NCBI GenBank assembly: GCA_032622095.1
Contig: CP136063.1
Location: 10,709,814-10,773,813, forward strand
Length of the DNA stretch: 64,000 nt
Origin: Siphonodentalium dalli
Taxonomy: Eukaryota; Mollusca; Scaphopoda; Gadilida; Siphonodentaliidae
Direction of reading: 5' to 3'
Below are positions 10,856-23,270 of the stretch, piece after piece; the stretch's first letter is position 1; every line of letters begins with the position of its first letter. A program made the translations under genes and the position numbers. The notes under the pieces are model-generated. The model saw only the letters and a list, made by a program, of their open reading frames with translations, did no database searches and was not told the origin of the DNA.

Positions 10856-13800
10856 TAGTGGGGGGGGGGGGGGGGAGTAATTACAGGAAAACATAAAAAT
10901 CGTTCACTTTTTGATAGAAGCACCAAAATTGGCACTAATGTAGTGTTTTAACATATTCTAAATGAGAATCTAGCTGGTTCCAGTTTTCAATGAGTAGAAC
11001 TTGGAAAAAAATTGACCGGAAGTAGAACACCCCCTAAAAAGACGATTTGTTTTATTTATCAGTTTTATGCAAATTATAGCGGGAAAATCAAGTATAATGT
11101 ATACAAATGTAAATATTTTCGAAAGCTAAGACACAATGACACTTTTCTTAGCTAAAATTGAAGCTCACTTCCAAGATGGCCGCCAAAATAGCCGCCGGAA
11201 GTTGAAAATATGACATTTTTTCACAAATATCTTCTAGATCAATTCATGCTGTTTGGAATTAGTTGAGTAATATGACTTTATTTTGTGTTTTTTATGTTAA
11301 CTGATCATTGGCGCAATTAAATAGGCAATTATTGGGCTCCTAGCCCCTTCTAGTCCCTCAAAAATTCGATTTTACAGAACGCGGTATAAAATTTTACAAA
11401 AAAAATCACAATTGGGATTCAAGTCATATTTCAACATGAAATGAAAAGAACATTGTAATGTAAGTGAGGCATATCATTACCTATGCATATTCCAACTCTC
11501 TGGAACAAAAATCTTACATTGGCTCAAAATGGCCGCCAAAATATGGAAAATGGTTAATATTGCCCCAGAGTGTCCTGCATTCACCTACAAGTTGTGGTTG
11601 ATGTATACAACTGGCTAATCTGTATTCTATACATTGAATACTAACATGTCTGATGCACCATGTGCCATTTTTACTATTGTCACGACTGACATCACCAGAC
11701 ATATTGTATTTTTCTCTCACAAACTTGACATCAATATCGGCAAAAATTCACTTTTCATTGTTCGACCATTTTTTCAAGTAAAATGCAACTACCTTTGGTA
11801 TCAAGGGGGTTTAATGTTTTGACCTATCTTAAATGTGTCACACTACGATGTTCATAGATTAAATTGCTCAAAATGGCTTCCAAAATGGCAACCAAATTTA
11901 TATTTTTTACAAATATCCCGAACATTATTCTCTGCGTTATCCGAAAAGGTAGCACGTGTTAGTTAATTACCTGACAACTATGTTCTATTATGTTTGTCCT
12001 AGTTCCGTGTGGGGCATACCAAATTCAGTTTAAAGTTGCACTATGGAATTTTGCGGAGAACCTCTTTTGTGATTCTGGTCATATTATTGAAAGGAATGGG
12101 CAGAACTTTGAAACGGAACTGAGATTAACCATGAGATGTGGGTAGTCTGGCCCATTATGATAAAAATTATCAACCTGATACAGGGTGGAAGCCAAGATGG
12201 CAGCCATGGAGTTACTCTAAGACCATAGATGAGGATAATAGGTAGACAGCTAGTTATTGTATGGTCATGAATGATGTGTGGGTATATAGGGAGTGCCCTG
12301 TTGGTAACGGTGGGACGTATATTTATATATGTGGTGGATGTGTTGTCATTGGTGGTGTATGGGGAGTAGATGTATGATCATGGATGGCGTGTATGAGGAT
12401 GGCAAGTGTGGAACTATTGAGTGGTCGTATGTGTGGGTATTGGATATCTGGAAAGGCTCACCATTGGTGATGTATAGCTGGATTGACTCTATGGTCATGG
12501 ATATGGCGAATATGTATACAGGTAGTGGTTGTATGGTCCATGGCGCCGTGAATAGGTAAACAATGATTGACTGTGTGATCGTGAATGTAGTGAATATGTA
12601 TACATAGAGTGACTATATAGCCATGTCCCGTGTGTAGGTGTATACCTGGTGTTCATACATGGTGACTCGTGGCTGTATCGTCATTTGTGGTATGTACGAG
12701 TATAACCAAGTATGGCTGTATGATCAGGTGTACATGTATCAAGTTGGTGACTATGCTGTCATTTGTGATGTGTTTATGTACATATGGAGTGACTGATGTA
12801 ATGGGTGGGTTGTACATGTGTACCTCGGGTGGCTATCGCTTTCCACAAAAACTCCAGGATATGTTAATTAATGGAAATGTCATCTCAGAGAGTTATCCAT
12901 CTTGATGGTGTTTATGTACATGGGGGATGTTAAGCTCGGAAAGCGGTAGCCACCCATTATCACACCGTCATTACATATATACATAAACACCACATACATA
13001 ACAATATAGTGACCCACTGTATACATGTACATCTGACCCATGACCACGGGTGACCATACAGCCATGCGTCGGAATACAGGCACACCGGGTATACTCCTAA
13101 ACATGACCCATAATCATATAGTCACTCCTTGTATACCCATTCATCTCACCTTTGACCATAAGGCATCCCTTGTATACATATTCTCAACACATGGTCAACG
13201 AGACAATAAATATATACATAAACACCACAACAATGACCATGAAGTCACTCCGGGTATACATATGCACCTCACCAATGGCCATATAGCCACTCGCTTCATA
13301 CCCTCACCAATCGCACCTGGTATACTCCTCCACGTGACCCATGGCCATATAGTCACCCCGTCTGTACCTATTCACAAAACATTCATAATGATCATGGTCA
13401 ATCCTTGTATACATATTAACCTCACCATTGGCCATATCACTCCCAGTATCTATTATTTGTCACACCATATCCGCATAGTCACTCAATATATACTAATACA
13501 CCCCAGCCATGTCAGTATATATGCACCTTATCCATGGCCATATAGCCACTCGCCATGACAATAAAGCAGCACATGTGTATACTGGTATAACCTACACGTG
13601 ACCATACCGCCACGAGTCACCAAACAGGAACACATGCCCATTTAGTCACCCCATGTATATATGTCCATTACATTTATGATCATACAGTCACTACTTGTAT
13701 AACTACATGTATACATCTCACCATTGACCATACAGTCACTACCTGTATACCTATTCGGCACAAGTCATATAACCACTCGGTATACATATGCAGCCCACCG

Positions 13801-15840
13801 TAGCCCATAGATTCACTCCAGGTATACATGTAGACCCCACTAATGGCCATTCAGCCCTTCCAGATATACACACGACCACTCAAACAATCCATACTTGTAT
13901 ATAATACACCTCATACATGACAATTCAGCAATTCACTGTATAATCATACGCGCCACCAATGATAATACATCCACGAGATATATAAATATGCAACCCACCC
14001 GTTACCACAAAGACACTCCCTATATACCCACAAGCTCGATAATGTCCACCAGCTTACCCCAGATATTCATATTCAATCATGACCGTCCAGTCATTCCATG
14101 TATACCTATACCCATTAACCGTAATCATAAAATCACACCCTATTTATCCACATACCCCATCCATGATCATACGGACAGCACTTGTACATCACACCCACGA
14201 CCTTACATTCACTCCATATATACATAATCAACACATATATGACCATGTAGCTATATCCATACACCACACCAATGCCCATACATATACACCTGGTTCACCC
14301 GTACTGGATATACACAATCATACACCATACAGTCACTACATGCATACCGATTCAACTCACACCTGACCATGACGTCTCCCTGTATACCTAGATGCATCAT
14401 ACAATGGACAACCCACTCATAACCATATAGTCACTCAGTGTATACATATTCACATAAATCATGACATAAAATAACTCCCTGTATACCTAATCACCTCACG
14501 TGTGATCACAGAGTTCGATATTGGCATCAATTCTTTAGCATAATGGACCAGAATAGCAAAATATTATGGTTCATCTCAGATCTGTCTCAAAGTTCTGCCC
14601 ATTTCCTTTCAATAAATATGGCCAAACTCACAAAAGAGGTTCTCGGCAAAATTACATACTTTAAAATGAATTTGCCCTCACCATACGGAACTGGGGCAAC
14701 CAGAATAGAACATGTGATTGTCAGCTAATTAACTAACACGTATAATAACCAAGTGAGTCACATTTTGCTACCTTTTCGGATAATGCAGAGAATGTTCGGG
14801 ATATATGTAAAAAATATTAACAATTTACAAATTTGGTTGCCATTTTGGAAGCCATCTTGAGCAATTTGGTGTATATGCACCTTAATGAGACACATTTAAG
14901 ATAGACCAAAACAATAAACAGCTTTCAATCCAAAGATAATTACATTTTACCTGACAAAATGGTCCAAACTTGAAAAGTGATTTTTTGCCAATATTTATGT
15001 CAAGTTTTTGACAGAAAAGTCCAATATTTTTTACGATGTCAATTAACCATGGTGCATCAGACATGTTAGTATTCAATGCATAGAATGCAGATTAGCCAAT
15101 TTTATACATCAACCACAACTTGTAAGCGATTGCAGGACACGCTGGCGTAATGTTTACCATTTTCCATATTTTGGCGGCCATATTGGCAGCCATTTTGAGC
15201 CAAAGTAAGAATGTTTTTCCAGTGATTTGGAATATTCATAGTTAATGATATGCTTCACTTACATTACATTACAAAGTTCTGTTCGTTTCTTGTTGAAATA
15301 TGACTAGAATCCCAATTGTGATTTTATGTAAAATTTTATACCGCATTCTGTAAAATCAAATTGTTTAGGTATCGAAAGGGGCCAGGACCCCAACAATTCC
15401 ATATTTAATTTCTCCAATGATCAGTTAATATAAAAAACAAAAAATAAATTTGCATTACTCAGCCAGTTCCAAACAGCATGAATTGATCCAGAAGATATTT
15501 GTGAAAAATGTCATATTTTCAACTTCCGGCGGCCATATTGGCGGCCATCTTAAGAAAATGTGGATATGTTTTGGCCCAATATGAAGCGTGGTCACCTCCC
15601 AAATATAATTGCATTGAGCAAATGTGAGAAGATGCGACTTTCACAAGAAAAGTATGGCATAAACCACCCAACCCAAAAACTGAGATTTTCAAAAAGGTCA
15701 AGGTCAAATTGAAGATCAAAGTGATCTCCAAAATCTGGAACCAACCAGTTTAGTGATAATCACCAACCACTAAACAAACTCTGAAAGTTTGGCGCTTCTA
15801 TCACAAAGTGAACGATTTTGCCAACTATCCCCCCCACTAC
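10856..15840. mobile_element. ~5-kb long-inverted-repeat (foldback) element
   Basis: The left arm (about 10856-12845) is the reverse complement of the right arm (about 12938-15840). Diagnostic pairs are TAGTGGGGGG at the outer edges, CACAAATATCTTCTAGATCAA (near 11222) against its complement near 15482, AACATGTCTGATGCACCATG (11643) against 15050-15068, and GGGTGGCTATCGCTTTCC (12827-12844) against 12938-12955 at the centre. The outer third of each arm has repeated AAGATGGC(C/G)GCC phrases. The inner part is a degenerate minisatellite. The right arm is longer, mainly because it holds more minisatellite units. Outer edges are uncertain by roughly 50 bp and no target duplication was found. No transposase frame is present, so it would be non-autonomous. 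The mobile origin is inferred from the architecture. Confidence 0.7.
12250..14510. repeat. Degenerate minisatellite in the arms of the foldback element
   Basis: Loosely repeated phrases such as CCATATAGTCACTC, TGTATACATATTCACCTCA and CAATGACCATA recur every 60-75 bp or so from about 12960 to 14510. The reverse-complement version (TGGTCATG, GGTATATAGG, GAGTGACTATATGG) fills 12250-12800. The orientation flips at the unique centre around 12846-12937. The long His/Thr/Ile-rich open frames here are products of the repeat. Confidence 0.75.
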
Positions 15841-15869
15841 ATGTGGAATTTTGGGGGTGTTCGATCAAT

Positions 15870-16560
15870 AAATTAATGTTCATTACTGCGCTTATGCGTA
15901 ATTAGATCTTTCATTATTGATATTTTAAAGCGCAGTTAGTGATTTATTATTGCGCTTAAGTGCAATTGAAATATATTCATTAAGTTATCTTATCTGCGAA
16001 TTGTAGAAATATATGTGATAATCCGAATAGGCATATCCATGTGAACAACCATGCATGTCACCAATAAACTCCACACATTGCGTGTGAGCTACACCATTTG
16101 AATTACAGGGAGTTTATGTGATGTGAGCTACACCATTTGAATTACAGGGAGTTTATGTGATGTGGCTAATTGCGCTTAAGTACAATTGGCTCTTATTACA
16201 CTTAAACGCAATTGGAGATTGAAGCCTTCCTGTATTGCACTTAAGCGCAAATAGATAATTATGGCGCATAAGCTCAAGATATTCCTTATTGCATATTAAG
16301 CGATATTTGAATTTGATAATTCCTTAATGTGCCTATATAAGCGCTATTAGATATTCAACTATTACGCTTAAGAGCAATTTGAGCTTGAAGCCATCCTTTA
16401 TTGCTCTTAAGTATAATTAGATAATCCTTATAAAAGCGCAATTATATATTCCTTATTGCATTTAAGCACAATTAGATATGTCCTTATTGTACTTAAGAGC
16501 AATTAGATCTCCCTTTATTAGTGTTGTTATTGTGATTAAGCTCAATAATTTATTATGTGT
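15870..16560. repeat. Minisatellite of small palindromes (ATTGCGCTTAAGCGCAAT type)
   Basis: At least a dozen variants of the 18-bp palindrome ATTGCGCTTAAGCGCAAT recur every 40-60 bp, joined by TAGATAATTCCTT-like spacers. Many copies keep the dyad even where both halves have changed. A direct 39-bp duplication lies inside it. Confidence 0.8.
16084..16163. repeat. Direct 39-bp tandem duplication
   Basis: Two adjacent, essentially identical copies begin GTGAGCTACACC at 16084 and 16123 and end GGGAGTTTATGTGAT. Confidence 0.9.
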
Positions 16561-16587
16561 CAATTTGGCTTCACATAATATGTTAGT

Positions 16588-17518
16588 CCAAGTCTTCTCG
16601 TACTAACCCCAGCTAAGATATTATGATGGCGAGATGCTGGCATATCATTTAGTCCAAGTTCGCGACATATGAATTCCTATGACACGACTTAAGCGTTAGT
16701 GACCCGCTCAAATAAAACCACAATTATATGAAATAAAATATCACAATTGCGACAATAAACGGATATTTTCCGCAGAAGACATGTTATTTGATCTGGAACC
16801 CACATCAGTTGTGAATTGAAAGCGGCAATTTAATGTGAAAAGAGACATTTACCGCAGTGTTTACATATTTTTAAAAGTATGCAAACTCAGATGACCTCGC
16901 GAACTGCGTTCGGCATTTTCCGGTGAAAATATTCCGTAGATTTTCGATCAACCATGCACGATGAATTCTCCATTGTAATCGTAATTATATGTGTCAATAC
17001 ATAAATAAATACATAGATTAAGTAAATATTGAAGATATGAATGTAATACATTAAATAAATTCCGGGAATTACAACCATCTCACAATTTAAAACAGTGTAC
17101 ACACAACGAGTATTAGAATAATATGGGGCGGCCATTTTGTTTGTACAGAAATTCGTCTCAGCCAAAACAAACTCCGGACTATGCCAGGGTTCTTCGTAAC
17201 ACTTCGGCTCCAGTTAAAACGTAAACAAAATATAAATAACAGCGATGTCGGTGACAATCAACCGGAATATTATATGCGTAATTTAACATGAAAGTTAGAT
17301 TATTATACACCATTAGGACCACAATATGTCACTCTTTCCGATGTATATGGCATCATGTATTGATTTGTTAGGTAAATCGAGTAAAATACGTCACAAATTC
17401 CCGCCACAAATCCTGGGCGTAAGTCGTGTCATAGGAATGCATAGGCCGCGAACTCGGACTAAATGCCAGCATCTCGGCATCATAATATCTTAGCTGGTTT
17501 TAGTACGAGAAGACTTGG
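16588..17518. mobile_element. Non-autonomous DNA element with ~100-bp TIRs
   Basis: The left end (16588-16691) and right end (17420-17518) are inverted copies starting CCAAGTCTTCTCGTACTAA and ending near CCTATGACACGACTTA, with a few mismatches and a short indel. Flanking 9-mers TATGTTAGT and TATGTATGT match at 7 of 9 positions, which could be an eroded target duplication of MULE type. That class assignment is weak. A 92-codon minus-strand frame at 16887-17165 has no recognisable domain, and I do not call it a gene. Confidence 0.7.
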
Positions 17519-17846
17519 TATGTATGTAGTGTGTATGTATGTTGATGATATATGCCTATAAATACTTGAATATAGAAAGTTAACGGTACTCAATCCGATC
17601 AGATGGTACCCATATCATCAAGATACAACGCTTTAGTTATCATATTAATTGCAACAAAATAATGCTAACCACTGTCAACCATGTGATATAAAATTTCACA
17701 ACACGTGTTATTTATAAACATTTTCTTCAACTAAATAATTATGGCCGTATTATGACTCGAGTTTTACCACTTGTTTTTAGAGCTGTACATCTGCATCCAC
17801 AATTTTTAATCTATGATGGGCCCTTAACCCTTTACCCAACAGAACG
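17519..17846. other. Intergenic DNA with an orphan satellite fragment
   Basis: No gene seen. Around 17810-17828 the phrase CTATGATGGGCCCTTAAC is a stray piece of the 162-bp satellite found further right, located just before the double-hairpin element. Confidence 0.5.
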
Positions 17847-18074
17847 GCCCTGTGCCAATGCATTCTCTTATATATGGGAGTCGACCATAGGTCGCCTCGC
17901 ATATATAAGAGAAGCATTGGCTTAACACATTACAAATTATAAAATTGTTAAAGAATGTAAGAAAAAATGGTAAAAAGTGTTAAAATTTTTTTTTTTAGGC
18001 CAATGCATTCTCTTATATATGCGAGGCGACCTATGGTCGACTCGCATATATAAGAGAATGCATTGGCACAGGGC
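17847..18074. mobile_element. 228-bp double-hairpin element
   Basis: Bounded by GCCCTGTGCCAATGCATT and its complement. Inside are two near-perfect hairpins of 68-69 nt (17854-17921 and 17999-18067). Each is self-complementary around a GGTCGACC-like core, and each is also the reverse complement of the other. They are separated by about 77 bp of A/T-rich sequence ending in a 12-base T run. No target duplication was identified. It resembles a MITE whose termini are themselves palindromes. Confidence 0.72.
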
Positions 18075-18196
18075 ATAACTGTAACCATCACAATGTGGTC
18101 AATGAGCCGGTTCCAATGATATCCATATGTTTATGGTTTTATTGAGACAGACCCAAGATAATTTAGGCTGTTGAAGCTTCATTCGGGCGTTTCTGG

Positions 18197-20195
18197 GCGT
18201 ACGGATGGAGGACGGTCCAGATATCTCCCAACGTGCATACTATATTTCCAGAATCCAGATATTTAGACTCCTACCCATTCTCTGTGATGGGCCCTTAACA
18301 TGGTGAACCCCAAATTGTAGCATGTGCGGTGAAAACCTAAGTCAACTATATATTATTCATGTACGGATGGAGGACGGTCCAGATATCTCCCAACGTTCAT
18401 ATTATATTTCCAGAATCCAGATATTTAGACTCCTACCCATTCTCTATGATGGGCCCTTAACATGGTAAACCCCAAATTGGAGCCTGTGCGTTGAAAACCT
18501 AAGTCAACTATATATTATTCATGTACGGATGGAGGACGGTCCAGATATCTCCCAACGTTCATATTATATTTCCAGAATCCAGATATTTAGACTCCTACCC
18601 ATTCTCTGTGATGGGCCCTTAACATGGTGAACCCCAAATTGGAGCCCGTGCGGTGAAAACCTAAATCAACTATATATTAGTCATATAGGGATGCAGGACG
18701 ATTCATATATGTCCCAACGTTCATATTATATCCCAAGAATCCAGATATTTAGACTCCTACCCATTCTCTATGATGGGCCCTTAACATGGTGAACCCCAAA
18801 TTGTAGCCTGTGCGGTGAAAACCTAAGTCAACTATATATTATTCATGTACGGATGGAGGACGGTCCAGATATCTCCCAACGTTCATATTATATTTCCAGA
18901 ATCCAGATATTTAGACTCCTACCCATTCTCTATGATGGGCCCTTAACATGGTAAACCCCAAATTGGAGCCTGTGCGTTGAAAACCTAAGTCAACTATATA
19001 TTATTCATGTACGGATGGAGGACGGTCCAGATATCTCCCAACGTTCATATTATATTTCCAGAATCCAGATATTTAGACTCCTACCCATTCTCTGTGATGG
19101 GCCCTTAACATGGTGAACCCCAAATTGGAGCCCGTGCGGTGAAAACCTAAATCAACTATATATTAGTCATATAGGGATGCAGGACGATTCATATATGTCC
19201 CAACGTTCATATTATATCCCAAGAATCCAGATATTTAGACTCCTACCCATTCTCTATGATGGGCCCTTAACATGGTGAACCCCAAATTGGAGTCCATGCG
19301 GTGAAACCCTAAATCAACTATATATTAGTCATATAGGGATGCAGGACGATTCATATATGTCCCAACGTTTATATTATATCCCAAGAATCCAGATATTTAG
19401 ACGCCTACCCATTCTCTATGATGGGCCCTTAACATGGTGAACCCCAAATTGGAGCCTGTGTGGTGAAAACCTAAGTCAACTATATATTAGTCATGCACGG
19501 ATGCAGGACGGTCCAGATATGTCCCAACGTTCATATTATATTTCCAGAATCCAGATATTTAGACTCCTACCCATTCTCTATGATGGGCCCTTAACATGGT
19601 GAACCCCAAATTGGAGCCCGTGCGGTGAAAACCTAAATCAACTATATATTAGTCATATAGGGATGCAGGACGATTGATATATGTCCCAACGTTCATATTA
19701 TATCCCAATAATCCAGATATTTAGACTCCTACCCATTCTCTATGATGGGCCCTTAACATGGTGAACCCCAAATTGGAGTCCGTGCGGTGAAAACCTAAAT
19801 CAACTATATATTAGTCATATAGGGATGCAGTACGATTCATATATGTCCCAACGTTCATATTATATCTCAAGAATCCAGATATTTAGACTCCTACCCATTA
19901 TCTGTGATGGGCCCTTAAAATGGTGAACCCCAAATTGGAGCCCGTGCAGTTTAAACCTAAGTCAACTATATATAGGTCATGTACAGATGCAGGACGGTCC
20001 AGATATGTCCCAACGTTCATATTATATTTCCAGAATCCAGATATTTAGACTCCTGCACATTCTCTATGATGGGCCCTTAAAATGGTGAACCCCAAATTGG
20101 AGCCCGTGCGATGAAAACCTAAGTCAACTATATATTAGTCATGTACGGATGCAGGACGATTCATATATGTCCCAACGTTCATATTATATTTCCAG
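18197..20195. repeat. 162-bp satellite, ~12 copies
   Basis: GATGGGCCCTTAA recurs every 162 bp from 18287 to 20069. Monomers fall into two types: GTACGGATGGAGGACGGTCC and ATATAGGGATGCAGGACGATTC. An A-A-B trimer of 486 bp (about 18362-18847) is repeated almost unchanged in the next 486 bp, so there is higher-order structure. The array ends mid-monomer at 20195. Confidence 0.95.
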
Positions 20196-22375
20196 TAACG
20201 CTTGTATCGCTCTGTATCAAGGGTTACTACTGGGACGCAGATAACGATGAGAAATAAAAACGATGTTTTAACTGTTGTAACGCTTGTATCGCTCTGTATC
20301 AAGGGTTACTACTGGAACGCAGATAACCACTAGAAATAAAAACGATTTTTAACTGCTGTAACGCTTGTATCGCTCTGTATCAAGGGTTACTAATGGGACG
20401 CAGATAATCACTAGAAATAAAAACGATTTTTTTAACTGCTGTAACGCTTGTATCGCTCTGTATCAAGGATTACTACTGGAATGCAGATAACCACTAGAAA
20501 TAAAAACGATTTTTAACTGCTGTAACGCTTGCATCGCTCTGTATCAAGGGTTACTACTGGGACGCAGCTAATCACCAGAAATAAAAACGATTTTTTAACT
20601 GCTGTAACGCTTGTATCGCTCTGTATCAAGGGTTACTACTGGGACGCAGATAACGATGAGAAATATAATCAACTCTGTAAGATTCTATAACGCTTGTATC
20701 GCTCTGTATCAAGGGTTACTACTGGGACGCAGATAATCACTAGAAATAAAAACGATTTTGTAACTGCTGTAACGCTTGTATCGCTCTGTATCAAGGGTTA
20801 CTACTGGGACGCAGATAATCACTAGAAATAAAAAAGATTTGTTAACTGCTGTAACGCTTGTATCGCTCTGTATCAAGGGTTACTACTGGGACGCAGATAA
20901 CGATGAGAAATAAAATCAACTCTGTAAGATTCTGTAACGCTTGTATCGCTCTGTATCAAGGGTTACTACTGGGACGCAGATATTCACTAGAAATATAAAC
21001 GATTTTTTACCTGCTGTAACGCTTGTATCGCTCTGTATCAAGGTTTACTACTGGGACGCAGATAACGATGAGAAATAAAATCAACTCTGTAAGATTCTGT
21101 AACGCTTGTATCGCTCTGTATCAAGGGTTACTACTGGGAGGCAGATAATCACTAGAAATAAAAACGATTTTTTAACTGCTGTAACGCTTGTATCGCTCTG
21201 TATCAAGGGTTACTACTGGGACGCAGATATTCACTAGAAATAAAAATGATTTGTTAAAGGCACGTGTGGCCTTAGTTGTCGAAAATATTCATATTTGTTC
21301 CAATCACCGTAAACAGAAAAACATTAAAACGCATACAGTTTTGTTCATATATACCATGACTATCGCGTAAACAGCATGTTATCATAGAGACCTATATTTT
21401 ACCTAAGCAAGAGCCTGATTGTGTTACAGAAGACAGCACAATGCTACTAGCTAATCACACACAAATGGCATAAACGCTCTTTATTAGATCCATATCAGGA
21501 ATTCACCAACAAAGAATGCTCTTTATGTTTACCATCATAATATAAACAAACACCAGAAAAGTAACTTTTTAAGCTTTTGTTGACACAACACTGGTCAAAC
21601 ATATGACAATAACATACTGTTTATGCGACATTTCTTATTTGTATACGGACAAAGTCTGTCTACATTTTGATGTTCTTTCTGTTTGTGGCGGTTTTTGACG
21701 GGTGGAAATATTTTCACAGCATACCCACCGCCAAGGCCAACCGTACCTTTAACTGCTGTAACGCTTTATCGCTCTGTATCAAGGGTTACTACTGGGACGC
21801 AGATAATCACTAGAAATAAAATCAACTCTGTAAGATTCTGTAACGCTTGTATCACTCTATATCAAGGGTTACTACTGAGACGCAGATAATCACTGGAAAT
21901 AAAAACGATTTTTTAACTGCTGTAACGCTTGTATCGCGCTGTACCAAGGGTTAGTACTGGGACGCAGATAACGATGAGAAATAAAAACGATTTTTTAACT
22001 GCTGTAACGCTTGTATCGCTCTGTACCAAGGGTTACTACTGAGACGCAGATAATCACTGGAAATAAAAACGATTTGTTAACTGCTGTAACGCTTGTATCA
22101 CTCTGTATCAAGGGTTACTACTGGGACACAGATAACGATGAGAAATAAAAACGATTTTTTAACTGCTGTAACGCTTGTATCGCTCTGTATCAAGGGTTAC
22201 TACTGAGACGCAGATAATCGCTGGAAATAAAAACGATTTGTTAACTGCTGTAACGCTTGTATCACTCTGTATTAAGGGTTACTACTGGGACGCAAATAAC
22301 GATGAGAAATAAAAACGATATTTTGTCAGCTTCTGTAACGTTTGTTCCGCTCTGTATCAAGGCTTTCTACATGGG
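20196..22375. repeat. 82-bp satellite, ~20 copies, split by an insertion
   Basis: The phrase TAACGCTTGTATCGCTCTG recurs about every 82 bp, followed by TATCAAGGGTTACTACTGGG and ACGCAGATAA. Two tail variants alternate: TCACTAGAAATAAAAACGATT and CGATGAGAAATAAAATCAACTC. The array begins abruptly against the 162-bp satellite, is interrupted at 21258-21748, and fades out near 22375. Confidence 0.95.
21258..21748. mobile_element. 491-bp TTAA-target MITE inside the 82-bp satellite
   Basis: It interrupts a satellite monomer and is flanked by TTAA at 21254-21257 and 21749-21752. The ends are imperfect inverted repeats: AGGCACGTGTGGCCTTAG on the left and AGGTACGGTTGGCCTTGG on the right (minus strand). 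TTAA duplication occurs in piggyBac and Kolobok elements; the purine-rich AGG tips fit Kolobok better. There is no transposase frame, so it is non-autonomous. Confidence 0.82.
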
Positions 22376-23270
22376 ACAAAAACATACCCCCTTAACTTTT
22401 TGCTCACGTTTCTTGCCATATCTACAATTTTGACCGAGACCGTCACTTTAAAAATCGATATTTGATCACTCTGTGCTTTGATGGGTGGGTTCCTCGACTC
22501 GAATCAAATAATGTTTATCCCCTAAGCAGCTGCCCGAAGCTCAATTAAAAGTAATTTGAGAGCGTTAATTCGGTTAATGCATCTTTAATTGAATCAGAAG
22601 AAAAACACAAACAAGACATAATTTTAGCATTTTAGTTGGCGAAGCGTTGGATAACCATGATTGACAACACGTGTACGTTAACGTTGGCCCAATGTTGCTT
22701 TGCCTGCCATCTGCCAACGTTATGTGGGTAAAAGCTATAGCATTACGTTGCTAAAATGAGAGATACTTGAAAAAAACATAGAAATCAACTTGAATCATCA
22801 GAAAGTAATCATTTTAGCATATTAGTTGGTATTGCGTTGGTGAACCGTTGGCAAAACCACGGTTGGCAAAACGTTGGCATTCCAGCGTTGGTCCAACGTC
22901 GGTCCAACGTCGCTTTGCCAACCATCTGCCAAGTTTATATGTGATCAATTGAAAAGACATTGTTCGTTTTTCTGCCAACCATCTGCCAACATTAACGGCC
23001 TCTACTAAAAAGTTTGAAAAGTTTGAGAGTTAATCATATGACCAATGGTGGAAGCTATACCAATATGTTGATAACACGTGGGGCACTTGAAAAGCATAGA
23101 CATTGACCATAAGGGGATACCCAATATAAACTATAAACTATCATTATTGATGCATTGGGTTGGCAGAACGTTGTTAAACCACGGCCAACGTTGGCAGATT
23201 GGGCAAACGCAATGCCAACATTTTACCAACATACTATTGCTATCTGGGGTTACCCAGTTCACCGATGTTT
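22376..23270. repeat. Region with clustered CCAACGTTGG-type motifs
   Basis: From about 22630 to 23240 the phrases TTGGCAAAACGTTGGC, GGTCCAACGT and CCAACCATCTGCCAA recur in both orientations. They form short palindromes around AACGTT. They look like the remains of a dispersed repeat. No gene was seen. Confidence 0.6.

Noticed and set aside
12329-14366. Several His/Thr/Ile-rich frames of 60-172 codons
   Set aside because: They translate the degenerate minisatellite of the foldback element; the repeat drifts in frame and shows no domain.
16887-17165. 92-codon minus-strand frame inside the TIR element
   Set aside because: No recognisable domain; the element looks non-autonomous.
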